Of a stretch of DNA of 64,000 bases, positions 25,259 to 33,457 are shown in pieces. Position numbers and translations under genes: made by a program. Origin of the DNA: Echinicola vietnamensis DSM 17526 (GTDB lineage: Bacteria > Bacteroidota > Bacteroidia > Cytophagales > Cyclobacteriaceae); assembly GCF_000325705.1 (NCBI RefSeq), contig NC_019904.1, positions 1,434,001 to 1,498,000 of the forward strand, in the 5' to 3' direction. Within the stretch, counting starts at the first letter, position 1. Each line of letters begins with the position of its first letter. The notes below the pieces were generated by a model. That model worked only from the letters and a program-made list of their open reading frames with translations. It did not search any database and had not been told where the DNA came from.

Positions 25259-25539
25259 AAGTTCGAGAAGAGTTTGTAGCTTATAGGACTACTTTAATAG
25301 GGATAGAAGCAGCGGAATATATTGGACAATTTCGTATCAGGGTATTGTTTAAGGACAAAACGGAAAAGACAGTAGATTTTAGGCCTTTTCTAAGGCAATC
25401 TACGCATCCGGAAATCCAAAAGTACTTAGATGAAGTTCATTTTAGAAATTTTAAGGTAAAGGATGATAACCTTCAATGGGGTGACTACGAAATGATTTTT
25501 CCAATTTCGGAATTATATAAGGGCAAAATATCGTTTTAA
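25255..25539 (+). CDS. DUF2442 domain protein
   Basis: A 94-residue protein with the DUF2442 pattern: IRVLFKDKTEKTVDFRPFL and a C-terminal strand (WGDYEMIFPISELY). It starts inside the stop of DUF4160 (ATGA), so the two are translationally coupled. It ends 3 bp before the convergent DUF4403 gene. AT-rich codon use shared with its partner and unlike the flanking genes suggests acquisition as a unit. Function unknown; antitoxin-like partner role is inference. Confidence 0.82.
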   Translation: MKVREEFVAYRTTLIGIEAAEYIGQFRIRVLFKDKTEKTVDFRPFLRQSTHPEIQKYLDEVHFRNFKVKDDNLQWGDYEMIFPISELYKGKISF

Positions 25540-25542
25540 AAC

Positions 25543-26928
25543 TCACTTCAGCTTCACTTCCATTTCTCCTGTGGAGCGGAGATAGAGTCGAATGTCTTGG
25601 TCGGTGGTGTAGATGCCCTTTACGTCCAAGGCGGGCCTTTTTACCCTGAAAGAAGCATAATCTGTTTCGATATAGCCTTGCTTTTGGAGCTCCAAACGGG
25701 CGGTATGGATATAATCCCCAATGGGATAGACAGCATACTTTTTCATTTCCTCCAATACCGCTCCCTGTTTTACCCAGCTGGCACTGCTGGCCAGGATATT
25801 CTTGGTGTTCAGATCAAAATCAATGTCCTCAAAAACAATGGCCTCCCGCAAAGGGTCATACGTCGGCCGGCCGACCAGGTAGACATTTCCATTGATGTTT
25901 TTCTTGTCGTTTCGGGTGACGGTAAAGTCCACTTTTACCAAGGCCTTGTCACCGAAGGATTGGCTCTCAAATGCCTTTGGGGTCATGGTTGTTTTGCTAT
26001 CGACTTTAAAAGTCTGATTGGCCAGCATGTCATTGAGGTAGCTGTCCAAGTCTCTGTAAGGAATGGATAGGGGCAAGGTAATGTCCAAGTAATTGCGGCT
26101 ATCTTCATTATAGTACAGATTGGGCAGCGGGCTGGGAGCCACGTCAGGAGCACTGCCCAGCTGGGTAAATACCTCTCCTTCGATGCCAATCGTAAGTTTT
26201 AGCTTTTGGTCAGTAGTGAACTGTTCACGAACTTTGATTTTATGGGGAATGGTATAGACATAAGCATCGATGCCGTCTTGCTCAAACTTGACCGGCTTGC
26301 CATAGGCCTTCCACGTTTCTTCCATCATGCTTTTGAAGCTGATTCTGCTCAGGTTGTCGCCGGTCAGCTGCTCATCCAGCATCCTTTCGACATGTTTTTT
26401 TAGCATTGGCCCAAAGTCAATTTCATAGCCCAGTAGGTTGTACTTCAGTGACCTGCCCCAGCTTTCGATGTGGACATTGGATATGCCGATGTCCCAATTG
26501 CGGCCGATAACGGGCTCAAAGCTCACCCGCGGAGCCAGGCCTTCATCGAACGGCACGGCCGTAGAAATGGACTGACCAAAAATCTTTTTCTGGATGTTGA
26601 GCTTACCTTTTAGCTGCAAGGGAAGGTTGATCTCCAGCTTGTTTTGACCCAAGGAGGAAAGGGAGATGTCTCCGGTTCTGTTCACATCCAAATCTGCTAT
26701 GATGCCATTGCCCATGTTTAACCCCTTTTCCGTGTAAAGCAACTCGCTGAGTTCCTGGTTTAGGTTGCGCTCAATATAGTCCAGTGGAATTTCCAAGGGC
26801 ACATTGACACGGGAAATGGCTTCAGGCAAGACTGGAGGCTCTCCTGAAAATTTGGGCTTTTCGGGATTGATGCTTTTACATGAAAGTATCAGCAGTGCAA
26901 AACAGAAGATGAGGAGACGGTTTTTCAT
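25543..26928 (-). CDS. DUF4403 family lipoprotein
   Basis: A 461-residue envelope protein with signal peptide and lipobox LLILSC (Cys17). The body has repeated beta-rich modules such as RVNVPLEIPLDYIERNLNQE and NYLDITLPLSIPYRDLDSYL, the repeated DUF4403 pattern that resembles lipid-binding BPI-like folds. Members are common in Bacteroidota with no proven function. It is single-gene, convergent with DUF2442 with almost no spacer, so its terminator must lie inside the neighbour. Confidence 0.85.
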   Translation of the reverse strand: MKNRLLIFCFALLILSCKSINPEKPKFSGEPPVLPEAISRVNVPLEIPLDYIERNLNQELSELLYTEKGLNMGNGIIADLDVNRTGDISLSSLGQNKLEINLPLQLKGKLNIQKKIFGQSISTAVPFDEGLAPRVSFEPVIGRNWDIGISNVHIESWGRSLKYNLLGYEIDFGPMLKKHVERMLDEQLTGDNLSRISFKSMMEETWKAYGKPVKFEQDGIDAYVYTIPHKIKVREQFTTDQKLKLTIGIEGEVFTQLGSAPDVAPSPLPNLYYNEDSRNYLDITLPLSIPYRDLDSYLNDMLANQTFKVDSKTTMTPKAFESQSFGDKALVKVDFTVTRNDKKNINGNVYLVGRPTYDPLREAIVFEDIDFDLNTKNILASSASWVKQGAVLEEMKKYAVYPIGDYIHTARLELQKQGYIETDYASFRVKRPALDVKGIYTTDQDIRLYLRSTGEMEVKLK

Positions 26929-27032
26929 AATTAACTTTTGGGCTTACAAGAATAACGAATCATGCTGAAAATCAAGGTGTCCTTGCCAAGGAATTACAAA
27001 ATTCAGGTGTTAAATTTTATTAATAGATAGCT

Positions 27033-27105
27033 CTCCGACCCCTTCGGCTTCGCTCAGGGGCCGGGGTTTCGCTCAGGGGTCGGGGCTTGGCTCAGGGTCT
27101 GTAGG
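27033..27105 (+). repeat. G-rich direct repeat with four GGGG tracts
   Basis: The unit TTCGCTCAGGGG followed by CCGGGG or TCGGGG occurs twice with a third partial copy (TTGGCTCAGGG). GGGG tracts lie at 27057, 27063, 27076 and 27082. GACCCC (27037) can also pair with GGGGTC (27076). It lies between the isomerase terminator and the DUF4403 start. It may form a G-quadruplex or hairpin. Confidence 0.6.
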
Positions 27106-27143
27106 GTTGGTTTACGGGTTGACATTACCTAGGATCACAACCC

Positions 27144-27173
27144 AAAAAAGGCCTTGGAATTTTTTCCAAGGCC
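27144..27173 (-). terminator. Rho-independent terminator of the FucI-like operon
   Basis: Ten-base perfect stem GGCCTTGGAA / TTCCAAGGCC with a 4-nt loop and six A residues on the left, which read as a T run on the minus strand. It lies 30 bp after the isomerase stop. Confidence 0.92.
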
Positions 27174-27202
27174 GAAATGATAAAGTTTGTCCCATACCGT
27201 TA

Positions 27203-28915
27203 CTATTTCCCGGCTTTGAGCTTTTTGGTGGCATCTTCCCCGCCATTGAGCAGGTACAGCAGTGGCACTGGCCGATCTATTTCTTCGATAAAGGTGGGAC
27301 GCGCCTGCCAAGGAGCTACGGAAAGCACATTGCAGAAGTCCATCCAAAACTGTAGCCTGGCGGGTTCCAAGTCCCAGGTCATGTGAAAGTGGTTTGCCGG
27401 GGCATATTGCTTGTACTCCATCATGGAGGCATATTTGGGAACCACGAAGGTATGGGGCCAGGTGGGGTTGGCGCCGTCACAGATTTTTTGGGCCAGTTCA
27501 TCGGGAAGCGCCACTGTTTCGGCTTCATCCCAGATCATCGAAAACATACCGGAAAGAGAGCTGTACGCAAGCCTGGCAGCAAGGCCTTTGATCTTGCCAG
27601 GGGAGATGAAATGCACCGAATTGCCCAAGTAATAAAAGTAGTCCACGGCTTTCGGGAAGGTGATGTTTTTCATGATTTCTTTTTCCTCAGTACCCGGCGT
27701 AGCGGCCCAGTTAAAAGAAGCAGACCCAGAATTTACACCATCCACAAATCCTTTTTTCATCCAAGGTTCATCACCGTTTGGCTGATAGCCATTTTGGGCG
27801 GCCAGTTCGGCAAGGTCTTCCCTGTCCCAAGCTTTTCTGAAGTCCATGAAAAGGGGAGGATGCCCTCCGGATAGCCAAGTCATAAACAGCTGCGTCAGCA
27901 AGGCCTGCACATCAGCTTCCGTGGCAAAAGGCTGCACGGCTTTTGGGCCGTTATGGTCAAAAGTACTGTTAAACAGTGACTCCATGATATCGGCCACGGG
28001 AAGCTGTATGCCGCGATCATCAGAGCCCCATTCCAGTTGGCTCATAAATCCTCCACCAATCGCATCAATATCCTTCATCAAGTCACGGACGATCAGGTAA
28101 AGGGCCAGGCTCTGGTCCAGCAGCTTACTGTCTTTTTCCCCATCGGGGAGCTCCAGCCGATCTCCGGCATGACCTTCCAGCCAAGTTCTGAGTTTTTTCA
28201 ATTCTTCCTTGTCATAGGATTCCTTTTGGAGCATGTCGGCGAGGAGCTTCATGTCCAGCCGCGTCACCTCAATGCCAAACTGGTTTCGTGTTTCGAGCAC
28301 ATGCGGAAGGGCTGTTTCCATGCCCATGGAATCGTGCCCAAAAACCACTACCCGTTTTCCTTTGAGCCCTTGGAAGGTGACCGCTGCATAGCACCAATCC
28401 ACCAAGGCTTTGAGGGTGGCAGGGCTCATTTCCGGGTTTTGGCCAGCATCCGGCCACTTGCCCACGTTGATATGGGTCAATTTCCCGTATTGGGCAATGG
28501 CTCCTGACGTGGCATGGGTGTACACGACGCCTGGACGGGTGGCACTGTTGCCTGTGGTGAAATTGATCGGGGTGTCCTTGGGGAAATGGGAAAACAAGGA
28601 AATGGTGGTCAGCTGCGGAAATGACCAAGTGTCGGGCACACAGACTAGGACACTGACGCCGGCCTCTTTAAATTGGCTGGCCACTTGGTCTGCTTGACTT
28701 TCGGCATCGATCAGTACATCCGAATAGACGACTTCGGCGGCCGTTCCATCTGGCAGCTTGATTTTTCCGGCGAGGGATTCGGCGGTGTGTTTGATGATGT
28801 TGGTACTCCGTTCCCTGCTGGCCGCATCGATGCGCGGATCACAAGGGGCAAAAACGCCGATGACCGGTTTTCCGGTAGCAGGTTTGACGGTTCTGGATAA
28901 TAAGGTTGCTTTCAT
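27203..28915 (-). CDS. L-fucose isomerase-like protein
   Basis: A 570-residue cytosolic protein of the fucose/arabinose isomerase superfamily, near the 591 residues of E. coli FucI. Candidate metal ligands are Glu333 (ATEADVQ), Asp358 (LFMDFRKAW) and His509/His511 (ANHFHMTWD), which align in order and spacing with the FucI Glu-Asp-His set. It should interconvert an aldose and a ketose, but the sugar is unknown. Its operon has no fuculokinase or fuculose aldolase; instead it follows a DapA/NanA-family enzyme and a symporter, pointing to a different pathway. Confidence 0.82.
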   Translation of the reverse strand: MKATLLSRTVKPATGKPVIGVFAPCDPRIDAASRERSTNIIKHTAESLAGKIKLPDGTAAEVVYSDVLIDAESQADQVASQFKEAGVSVLVCVPDTWSFPQLTTISLFSHFPKDTPINFTTGNSATRPGVVYTHATSGAIAQYGKLTHINVGKWPDAGQNPEMSPATLKALVDWCYAAVTFQGLKGKRVVVFGHDSMGMETALPHVLETRNQFGIEVTRLDMKLLADMLQKESYDKEELKKLRTWLEGHAGDRLELPDGEKDSKLLDQSLALYLIVRDLMKDIDAIGGGFMSQLEWGSDDRGIQLPVADIMESLFNSTFDHNGPKAVQPFATEADVQALLTQLFMTWLSGGHPPLFMDFRKAWDREDLAELAAQNGYQPNGDEPWMKKGFVDGVNSGSASFNWAATPGTEEKEIMKNITFPKAVDYFYYLGNSVHFISPGKIKGLAARLAYSSLSGMFSMIWDEAETVALPDELAQKICDGANPTWPHTFVVPKYASMMEYKQYAPANHFHMTWDLEPARLQFWMDFCNVLSVAPWQARPTFIEEIDRPVPLLYLLNGGEDATKKLKAGK

Positions 28916-28956
28916 GATATCTATTTTTGTGGCGCATCACACCGACCATTGCCGGG

Positions 28957-30450
28957 TCAGTGTGATGATCTGTTGAATACTTTTGATAAGAGGAACCCTG
29001 TCAAAAAGATGACCAAGGTCCCGATCACGATGGTCAGGTTGGCATGCATGGGGTTTCGGAAGGATAGCCAAGGCCCTTCGGTGATAAAGACAGGGGTAAG
29101 GCTCATCCAAGCAATGACCAAAATACCGATGACCACGCCAATCGCCGCTTCAGTCTGCTGGACATTTTTAGAGAAATAGCCCAGTAAGAACAATCCCAAT
29201 ACACCGCCGCTAAACACCGAACTCAAAGCCCACCAAGCATCCAAGGCACTTTTTACTTCTGTCATGGCCAGTGAAACCACAATGCTGAGCGAGCCCATCA
29301 CTACCGCCGCGATGGTCAGGACCCTGAAATTGTCCTTCCCGGAGGGGGGGGTGTTGATGTATTTCTTGTAATGGTCTGTTAAAATCACCGTTGCAGAACT
29401 GTTAAGGCTGGTGGAAATGGTACTCATCCCAGCTGCAAAGATCGAAGCGATCAACAAGCCTGTGAGGCCTTTCGGCAAACCGTTCACAATAAAAAAAGGA
29501 AAGATTTTATCCGCTGCATCTTTGGACTGAAGGGTTTGGGGAAGTAAGTCCGGAAAGACCTGATAGTACGCAAACAAGGCTGTTCCGATAAAGAAAAAGA
29601 GCAGGGACACAGGGACATAAAGACTGCTGCCAAACCAAGTGGATTTGATGGCTCCCTTTTCGGTTTTGGCACTCATGTAGCGCTGCACATAATTTTGGTC
29701 CACACCGAAATTCTGGAGGTTGATAAACAGGCCATAGATCAATATGACCCAAAAGGTGGCATCCGTCATGCTGAGGCCAAAACTTCCAAGGCTGAATTTA
29801 TCATGCTCCTGACCGATTTCAATGACCTGCATTGGCCCTTCAGGCATGGAAAAGAGAATGATTCCCAAGCAGGTCAAGGCTCCGAGGATTAGGACAATCC
29901 CCTGGATGGCATCTGTCCATATCACCGCTTCGATACCTCCCATGGAAGCATAAATGATTACGGAGATTCCCGTGACGATGATAATCGTCGCAATATCCCA
30001 GCCCAGCAAGGCATTCATCGGCAGGGCCAGCAAATACAAAATCGTCCCCATCCTTGCCAGCTGGGTCAGCAGGTAGCAGATGGAAGCATAAGTCCTGGCC
30101 CAAGGGCCGAATCGGGTTTCCAGGTAATAGTATGCAGATTCACTTTGCACTCCGCGGTATAGCGGGACAAAAAACTTGACTGCTATCCAAGCGGCTATCG
30201 GAATGGAAAGGCTGAAGACAAAGCTGTTCCAATTGGTGAGGTAGGCATTGCCGGGCAAGGCCAAAAAGCTGATGCTGCTCACAAAGGTGGCAAAGATCGA
30301 CATGCCAATGGCCCACGAAGGAAGACGTCTGCCACCGACCATATAATCATCCGTGGTCCTGTTTTTTTTGAAGAAAAAAGACGCTCCAAAAAGCAGGATG
30401 CCTAACATATAAATCAGAAATATGATGAGGTCAATGACGGGTAATTGCAT
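28957..30450 (-). CDS. Sodium:solute symporter (SSS family), sugar or sugar-acid type
   Basis: A 497-residue inner-membrane transporter with about 13 hydrophobic segments. It has the SSS features DDYMVGGRRLPSWAIGMSIF (residues 34-53) and an FAAGMSTISTSLNSSATVIL sodium-site region. Within Bacteroidota such proteins import sialic acid, sugars or myo-inositol. It is 41 bp upstream of the FucI-like gene and 38 bp downstream of the DapA/NanA-like gene, so it very likely brings in their substrate. Confidence 0.9.
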   Translation of the reverse strand: MQLPVIDLIIFLIYMLGILLFGASFFFKKNRTTDDYMVGGRRLPSWAIGMSIFATFVSSISFLALPGNAYLTNWNSFVFSLSIPIAAWIAVKFFVPLYRGVQSESAYYYLETRFGPWARTYASICYLLTQLARMGTILYLLALPMNALLGWDIATIIIVTGISVIIYASMGGIEAVIWTDAIQGIVLILGALTCLGIILFSMPEGPMQVIEIGQEHDKFSLGSFGLSMTDATFWVILIYGLFINLQNFGVDQNYVQRYMSAKTEKGAIKSTWFGSSLYVPVSLLFFFIGTALFAYYQVFPDLLPQTLQSKDAADKIFPFFIVNGLPKGLTGLLIASIFAAGMSTISTSLNSSATVILTDHYKKYINTPPSGKDNFRVLTIAAVVMGSLSIVVSLAMTEVKSALDAWWALSSVFSGGVLGLFLLGYFSKNVQQTEAAIGVVIGILVIAWMSLTPVFITEGPWLSFRNPMHANLTIVIGTLVIFLTGFLLSKVFNRSSH

Positions 30451-30488
30451 GGTTTTTTTGGGTTAGGTGTTGCTTTTTTGAGGATGGA

Positions 30489-31415
30489 CTACAGCTGCTG
30501 TTGGATTTCCTTCAATTGCTCAGCGAGGATTTCACGTTCTTTTTCCCTAAACCGGTGGAGGGGCGAAGCCATATAATCACTGCAGATGCCTAAGAGGCTA
30601 AGGGCTCCTTTGATGCCTTTTAAATAACTGGATCCAAATTGTCCCAATGAATACATTTTGGTCGAGATCTGCATGACGATGGCATGTAGCCTTTTGACGG
30701 TTTCCAGGTCTCCTGATTCAGCTGCCGCGTATAGCTTCACATACAGCTCGGGAAACATATTGGCCCCACCATTGACTCCACCATGAGCGCCCAACAGGAC
30801 TGTTTCGGCCATAATTTCCTCTGGACCGACGAAAAGCGAAAAGTCTTGCCGGTCTTTCATTTTGGCCATTACCTTGTTGAAGTAAGCGTTGTTGGCAGAG
30901 CTGTCTTTGAGTCCGACGATGTTGTCGTATTGGCTGAGCGTTTTTACGGTGTCTGGCTCAATGACAATTTTGGTATGGGAAGGCATATTGTACAAGAACA
31001 GGGGCAGCGACAACCGTTCCACAAGGTATTCGTAGTATTCGATCAATTCCGGTTGGCCCAGGCTAAAGTAATATGGAGGCGCAGCGACCACGGCTGCAGC
31101 ACCTTCTTTGGCGGCGGTATCGGCCAGCCTAAGGCTTTCTGTAGCAGCGGTATCGGTGATCCCCACCAGCACTGGAACACGTCCATTGACGATGGCGCAG
31201 GTGCGCTTCACCAATTCATGGCGAATGTCATACGAAAGGCTTGTGGACTCTCCCGTGGTGCCCAAAATGAACAATCCGTGCACCCCACCAGCGATGATGT
31301 GATTGATCAATCGCTCCAAGCCAGGAATATCAAGTTGGTTTTCATCGGCCAATGGCGTGATCATTGGCGGTACGATTCCCCTGAATGGAAGGGGCAAAGG
31401 TTGTATGGTCTTCAT
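30489..31415 (-). CDS. DapA/NanA-family aldolase (dihydrodipicolinate synthase superfamily)
   Basis: A 308-residue TIM-barrel class I aldolase. The Schiff-base Lys is Lys170 in IVGLKDSSAN, the catalytic Tyr is Tyr142 in LYNMP, and GTTGES (residues 52-57) binds the carboxylate of pyruvate. Superfamily members include DHDPS, sialate lyase, 2-keto-3-deoxygluconate aldolase and related dehydratases. The link to an SSS symporter and a sugar isomerase, and not to lysine genes, favours a catabolic keto-acid enzyme. It is first in a three-gene leftward operon. Confidence 0.88.
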   Translation of the reverse strand: MKTIQPLPLPFRGIVPPMITPLADENQLDIPGLERLINHIIAGGVHGLFILGTTGESTSLSYDIRHELVKRTCAIVNGRVPVLVGITDTAATESLRLADTAAKEGAAAVVAAPPYYFSLGQPELIEYYEYLVERLSLPLFLYNMPSHTKIVIEPDTVKTLSQYDNIVGLKDSSANNAYFNKVMAKMKDRQDFSLFVGPEEIMAETVLLGAHGGVNGGANMFPELYVKLYAAAESGDLETVKRLHAIVMQISTKMYSLGQFGSSYLKGIKGALSLLGICSDYMASPLHRFREKEREILAEQLKEIQQQL

Positions 31416-31665
31416 CTGTTAAAGTACTGGTTTTGTGCGAATAAGGCTATTGAAGGCCCTTCTAAGCACTTCGGTTAGTCTATATTTAAGAATATAGTAC
31501 AAACTTAGCCTTTCGCCACAAAACACTATCCTGCACTTACGGGATGGCTACCAGCAGAGGGTGTGGAGCATTGAAAGTGGCGTACGTATATAATCCCAGT
31601 CGGCATTGCCTAGCCAAAAAGACTGGTGGAATGGCTATTGGCCGGTATTTTTGCCAATGTCCTTC

Positions 31666-32169
31666 TCAAGCAGGATGATCCGTTACCAGTTTCTTTAGCA
31701 TCCAAATGGAGCAGCTGAAATGCCCCGAATTCCCCAAGGGACGATCCAGTTTTTGAAAGCCTTGTTTTTCGTATACGCGTACCGCATTGCTAAATGCTGG
31801 AATACTTTCGATGTAAAGGGCGTCGTATCCCAACGCTAGCGCACTTTCCGTACATTTTTCCATCAGTGTTTTGCCGATGCCCTTGCCTCTGGCCTTGGGC
31901 GACAGGTAAAATTTCACCAGCTCCGTACAGCCATCAGGCAGTCCCGCAGTAGGGTAAATCCCACAGCAGCCTAAGATCTGATCTTTTGCTGCCGCTACCC
32001 AAAAAACAGCCTTCTTTTCCTGCAAAAACAGTTTATGGAGGTCGTCCATTTCAGGATCGGCAAACACCGTACCCTCTTGTGGTGCTTCAAATTCCACAAA
32101 TACAGCTTGGATCAATTCCTTTACAGCCTGGTTGTCTTCTTTCTGGATGTGACGATAGGTGATATTCAT
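31666..32169 (-). CDS. GNAT family N-acetyltransferase
   Basis: A 167-residue acetyltransferase. The acetyl-CoA binding motif is KARGKGIGKTLMEKC, preceded by ELVKFYLSP and followed by YIESIPAFSNAVRVYEKQGF. The start at 32169 (MNITYRHI) matches typical GNAT N-termini; a six-residue upstream extension is open. The acceptor is unknown. A single gene, divergent from the S41 peptidase. Confidence 0.85.
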   Translation of the reverse strand: MNITYRHIQKEDNQAVKELIQAVFVEFEAPQEGTVFADPEMDDLHKLFLQEKKAVFWVAAAKDQILGCCGIYPTAGLPDGCTELVKFYLSPKARGKGIGKTLMEKCTESALALGYDALYIESIPAFSNAVRVYEKQGFQKLDRPLGNSGHFSCSIWMLKKLVTDHPA

Positions 32170-32277
32170 GGCCCAAAAATAAGACAATCATATACATTTA
32201 TGGAAATTCATCCATGTAATGGGGCGGATACGGTTTGAAATTATATTTTTGCTTTCAGGACTAACCATTTTGTGGCT

Positions 32278-33450
32278 ATGAAATCACGTATGCTTTTGGT
32301 ACTGGCTTTTTGCGGGTTAATTTCGCCACTTTTTGGCATGGAAAAGGTGGAATGTACCTGTCAAACGGCTTTGGATGAGGCCCATGGTTTGCTCCAAAAG
32401 GCAAAGAGCTATAAGGTGCTCGTTAAGGGCGAACGTGAAGCAGCACTGCAGGAATGGAAGGAGAAGATCAAACAGGAAATGGCATCCGATCCGATGGTGG
32501 AGGATTTCTGCTTGGGATACCTGCAGAAGTTCACCTCCTTTGTTAAGGATAAGCACAACCAACTTTACTATGCCTCCCAAAAAGACTATCCTTCTTCCTA
32601 TCCCAGCTATCAAGGCAAATGGGCGCTGGATACGACCTCTTTCCGTGACGAGTATGAGGGGGTGTATTATGCGGGAACAGAAAAACTCCTGCTGAAAAAC
32701 TCGGCCCCCGGGCAATGGCTCGGCATCATGTTGGCCTCAGATGATGACAAATGGACGCACGGAACGATTCGGCTTAAAATCAATATGAAAGCTGATGGGA
32801 CACTGGAGATTTTTGAATTCTTTAAGACTGGTTTGCTTTATTACCAGCCCTCCATCTCCATTCGTGACGGACGGATCCACGGAACCTACTGGAACAAGTC
32901 CAATAAATATCATTTTTTAAATAGACATGAGGAGAAATTTCATTTCGAACAGGTGTCCAATGATACCGATTATATCGGCCTCAAAACGTTTACGCGCACG
33001 CGCAAACTCATGGATGAAGCGGCAGATTTCTATGCTAAAGCCTTGCCCCGTCTGACGCATATGAATTTGATCGTGGACCTGCGTAGCAATGGTGGTGGAT
33101 CGGTTTTGCAGGCCAAGCCCTTGCTGCAGCACCTTCGGCAGAATAAGCAAATAGAGCATATTTATGTGCTTGTAAATTTTAAAACAGCTAGTGCTGCGGA
33201 GTTGGTGGCGATCAAATTACTTGAGGACCAAAGGGTCAAGCTCGCTGGGGAAAATACCAGTGGTATGCTGGCTTTTGGATACGGAAACCATGCTTTTACC
33301 GATATGATCGATTGCCGAAATATCAAAGTGAGTTTTTCCACGAAAAAGTCCAAAAGTGGGCAGAGCACTTATGAATTTGTGGGGTTGACGCCTACACGCT
33401 TGCTGGGTAATGTTTCCGATTGGGTGGATCAGCTCACTTCGTTACGCTAA
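32278..33450 (+). CDS. S41-family (C-terminal processing-like) peptidase, secreted
   Basis: A 390-residue protein with a signal peptide (MKSRMLLVLAFCGLISPLFG). The C-terminal half is the tail-specific protease catalytic domain: LIVDLRSNGGGS (core strand), TASAAELVAIKL (with the nucleophile Ser in the SAAE element) and GENTSGM (near the catalytic Lys strand, which here lacks the usual Lys). No PDZ domain is obvious. The N-terminal region is unassigned. The ATG at 32278 is preferred over a GTG six bases earlier. It is convergent with the kinase gene, 7 bp apart. Confidence 0.8.
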   Translation: MKSRMLLVLAFCGLISPLFGMEKVECTCQTALDEAHGLLQKAKSYKVLVKGEREAALQEWKEKIKQEMASDPMVEDFCLGYLQKFTSFVKDKHNQLYYASQKDYPSSYPSYQGKWALDTTSFRDEYEGVYYAGTEKLLLKNSAPGQWLGIMLASDDDKWTHGTIRLKINMKADGTLEIFEFFKTGLLYYQPSISIRDGRIHGTYWNKSNKYHFLNRHEEKFHFEQVSNDTDYIGLKTFTRTRKLMDEAADFYAKALPRLTHMNLIVDLRSNGGGSVLQAKPLLQHLRQNKQIEHIYVLVNFKTASAAELVAIKLLEDQRVKLAGENTSGMLAFGYGNHAFTDMIDCRNIKVSFSTKKSKSGQSTYEFVGLTPTRLLGNVSDWVDQLTSLR

Positions 33451-33457
33451 AGCGTCG

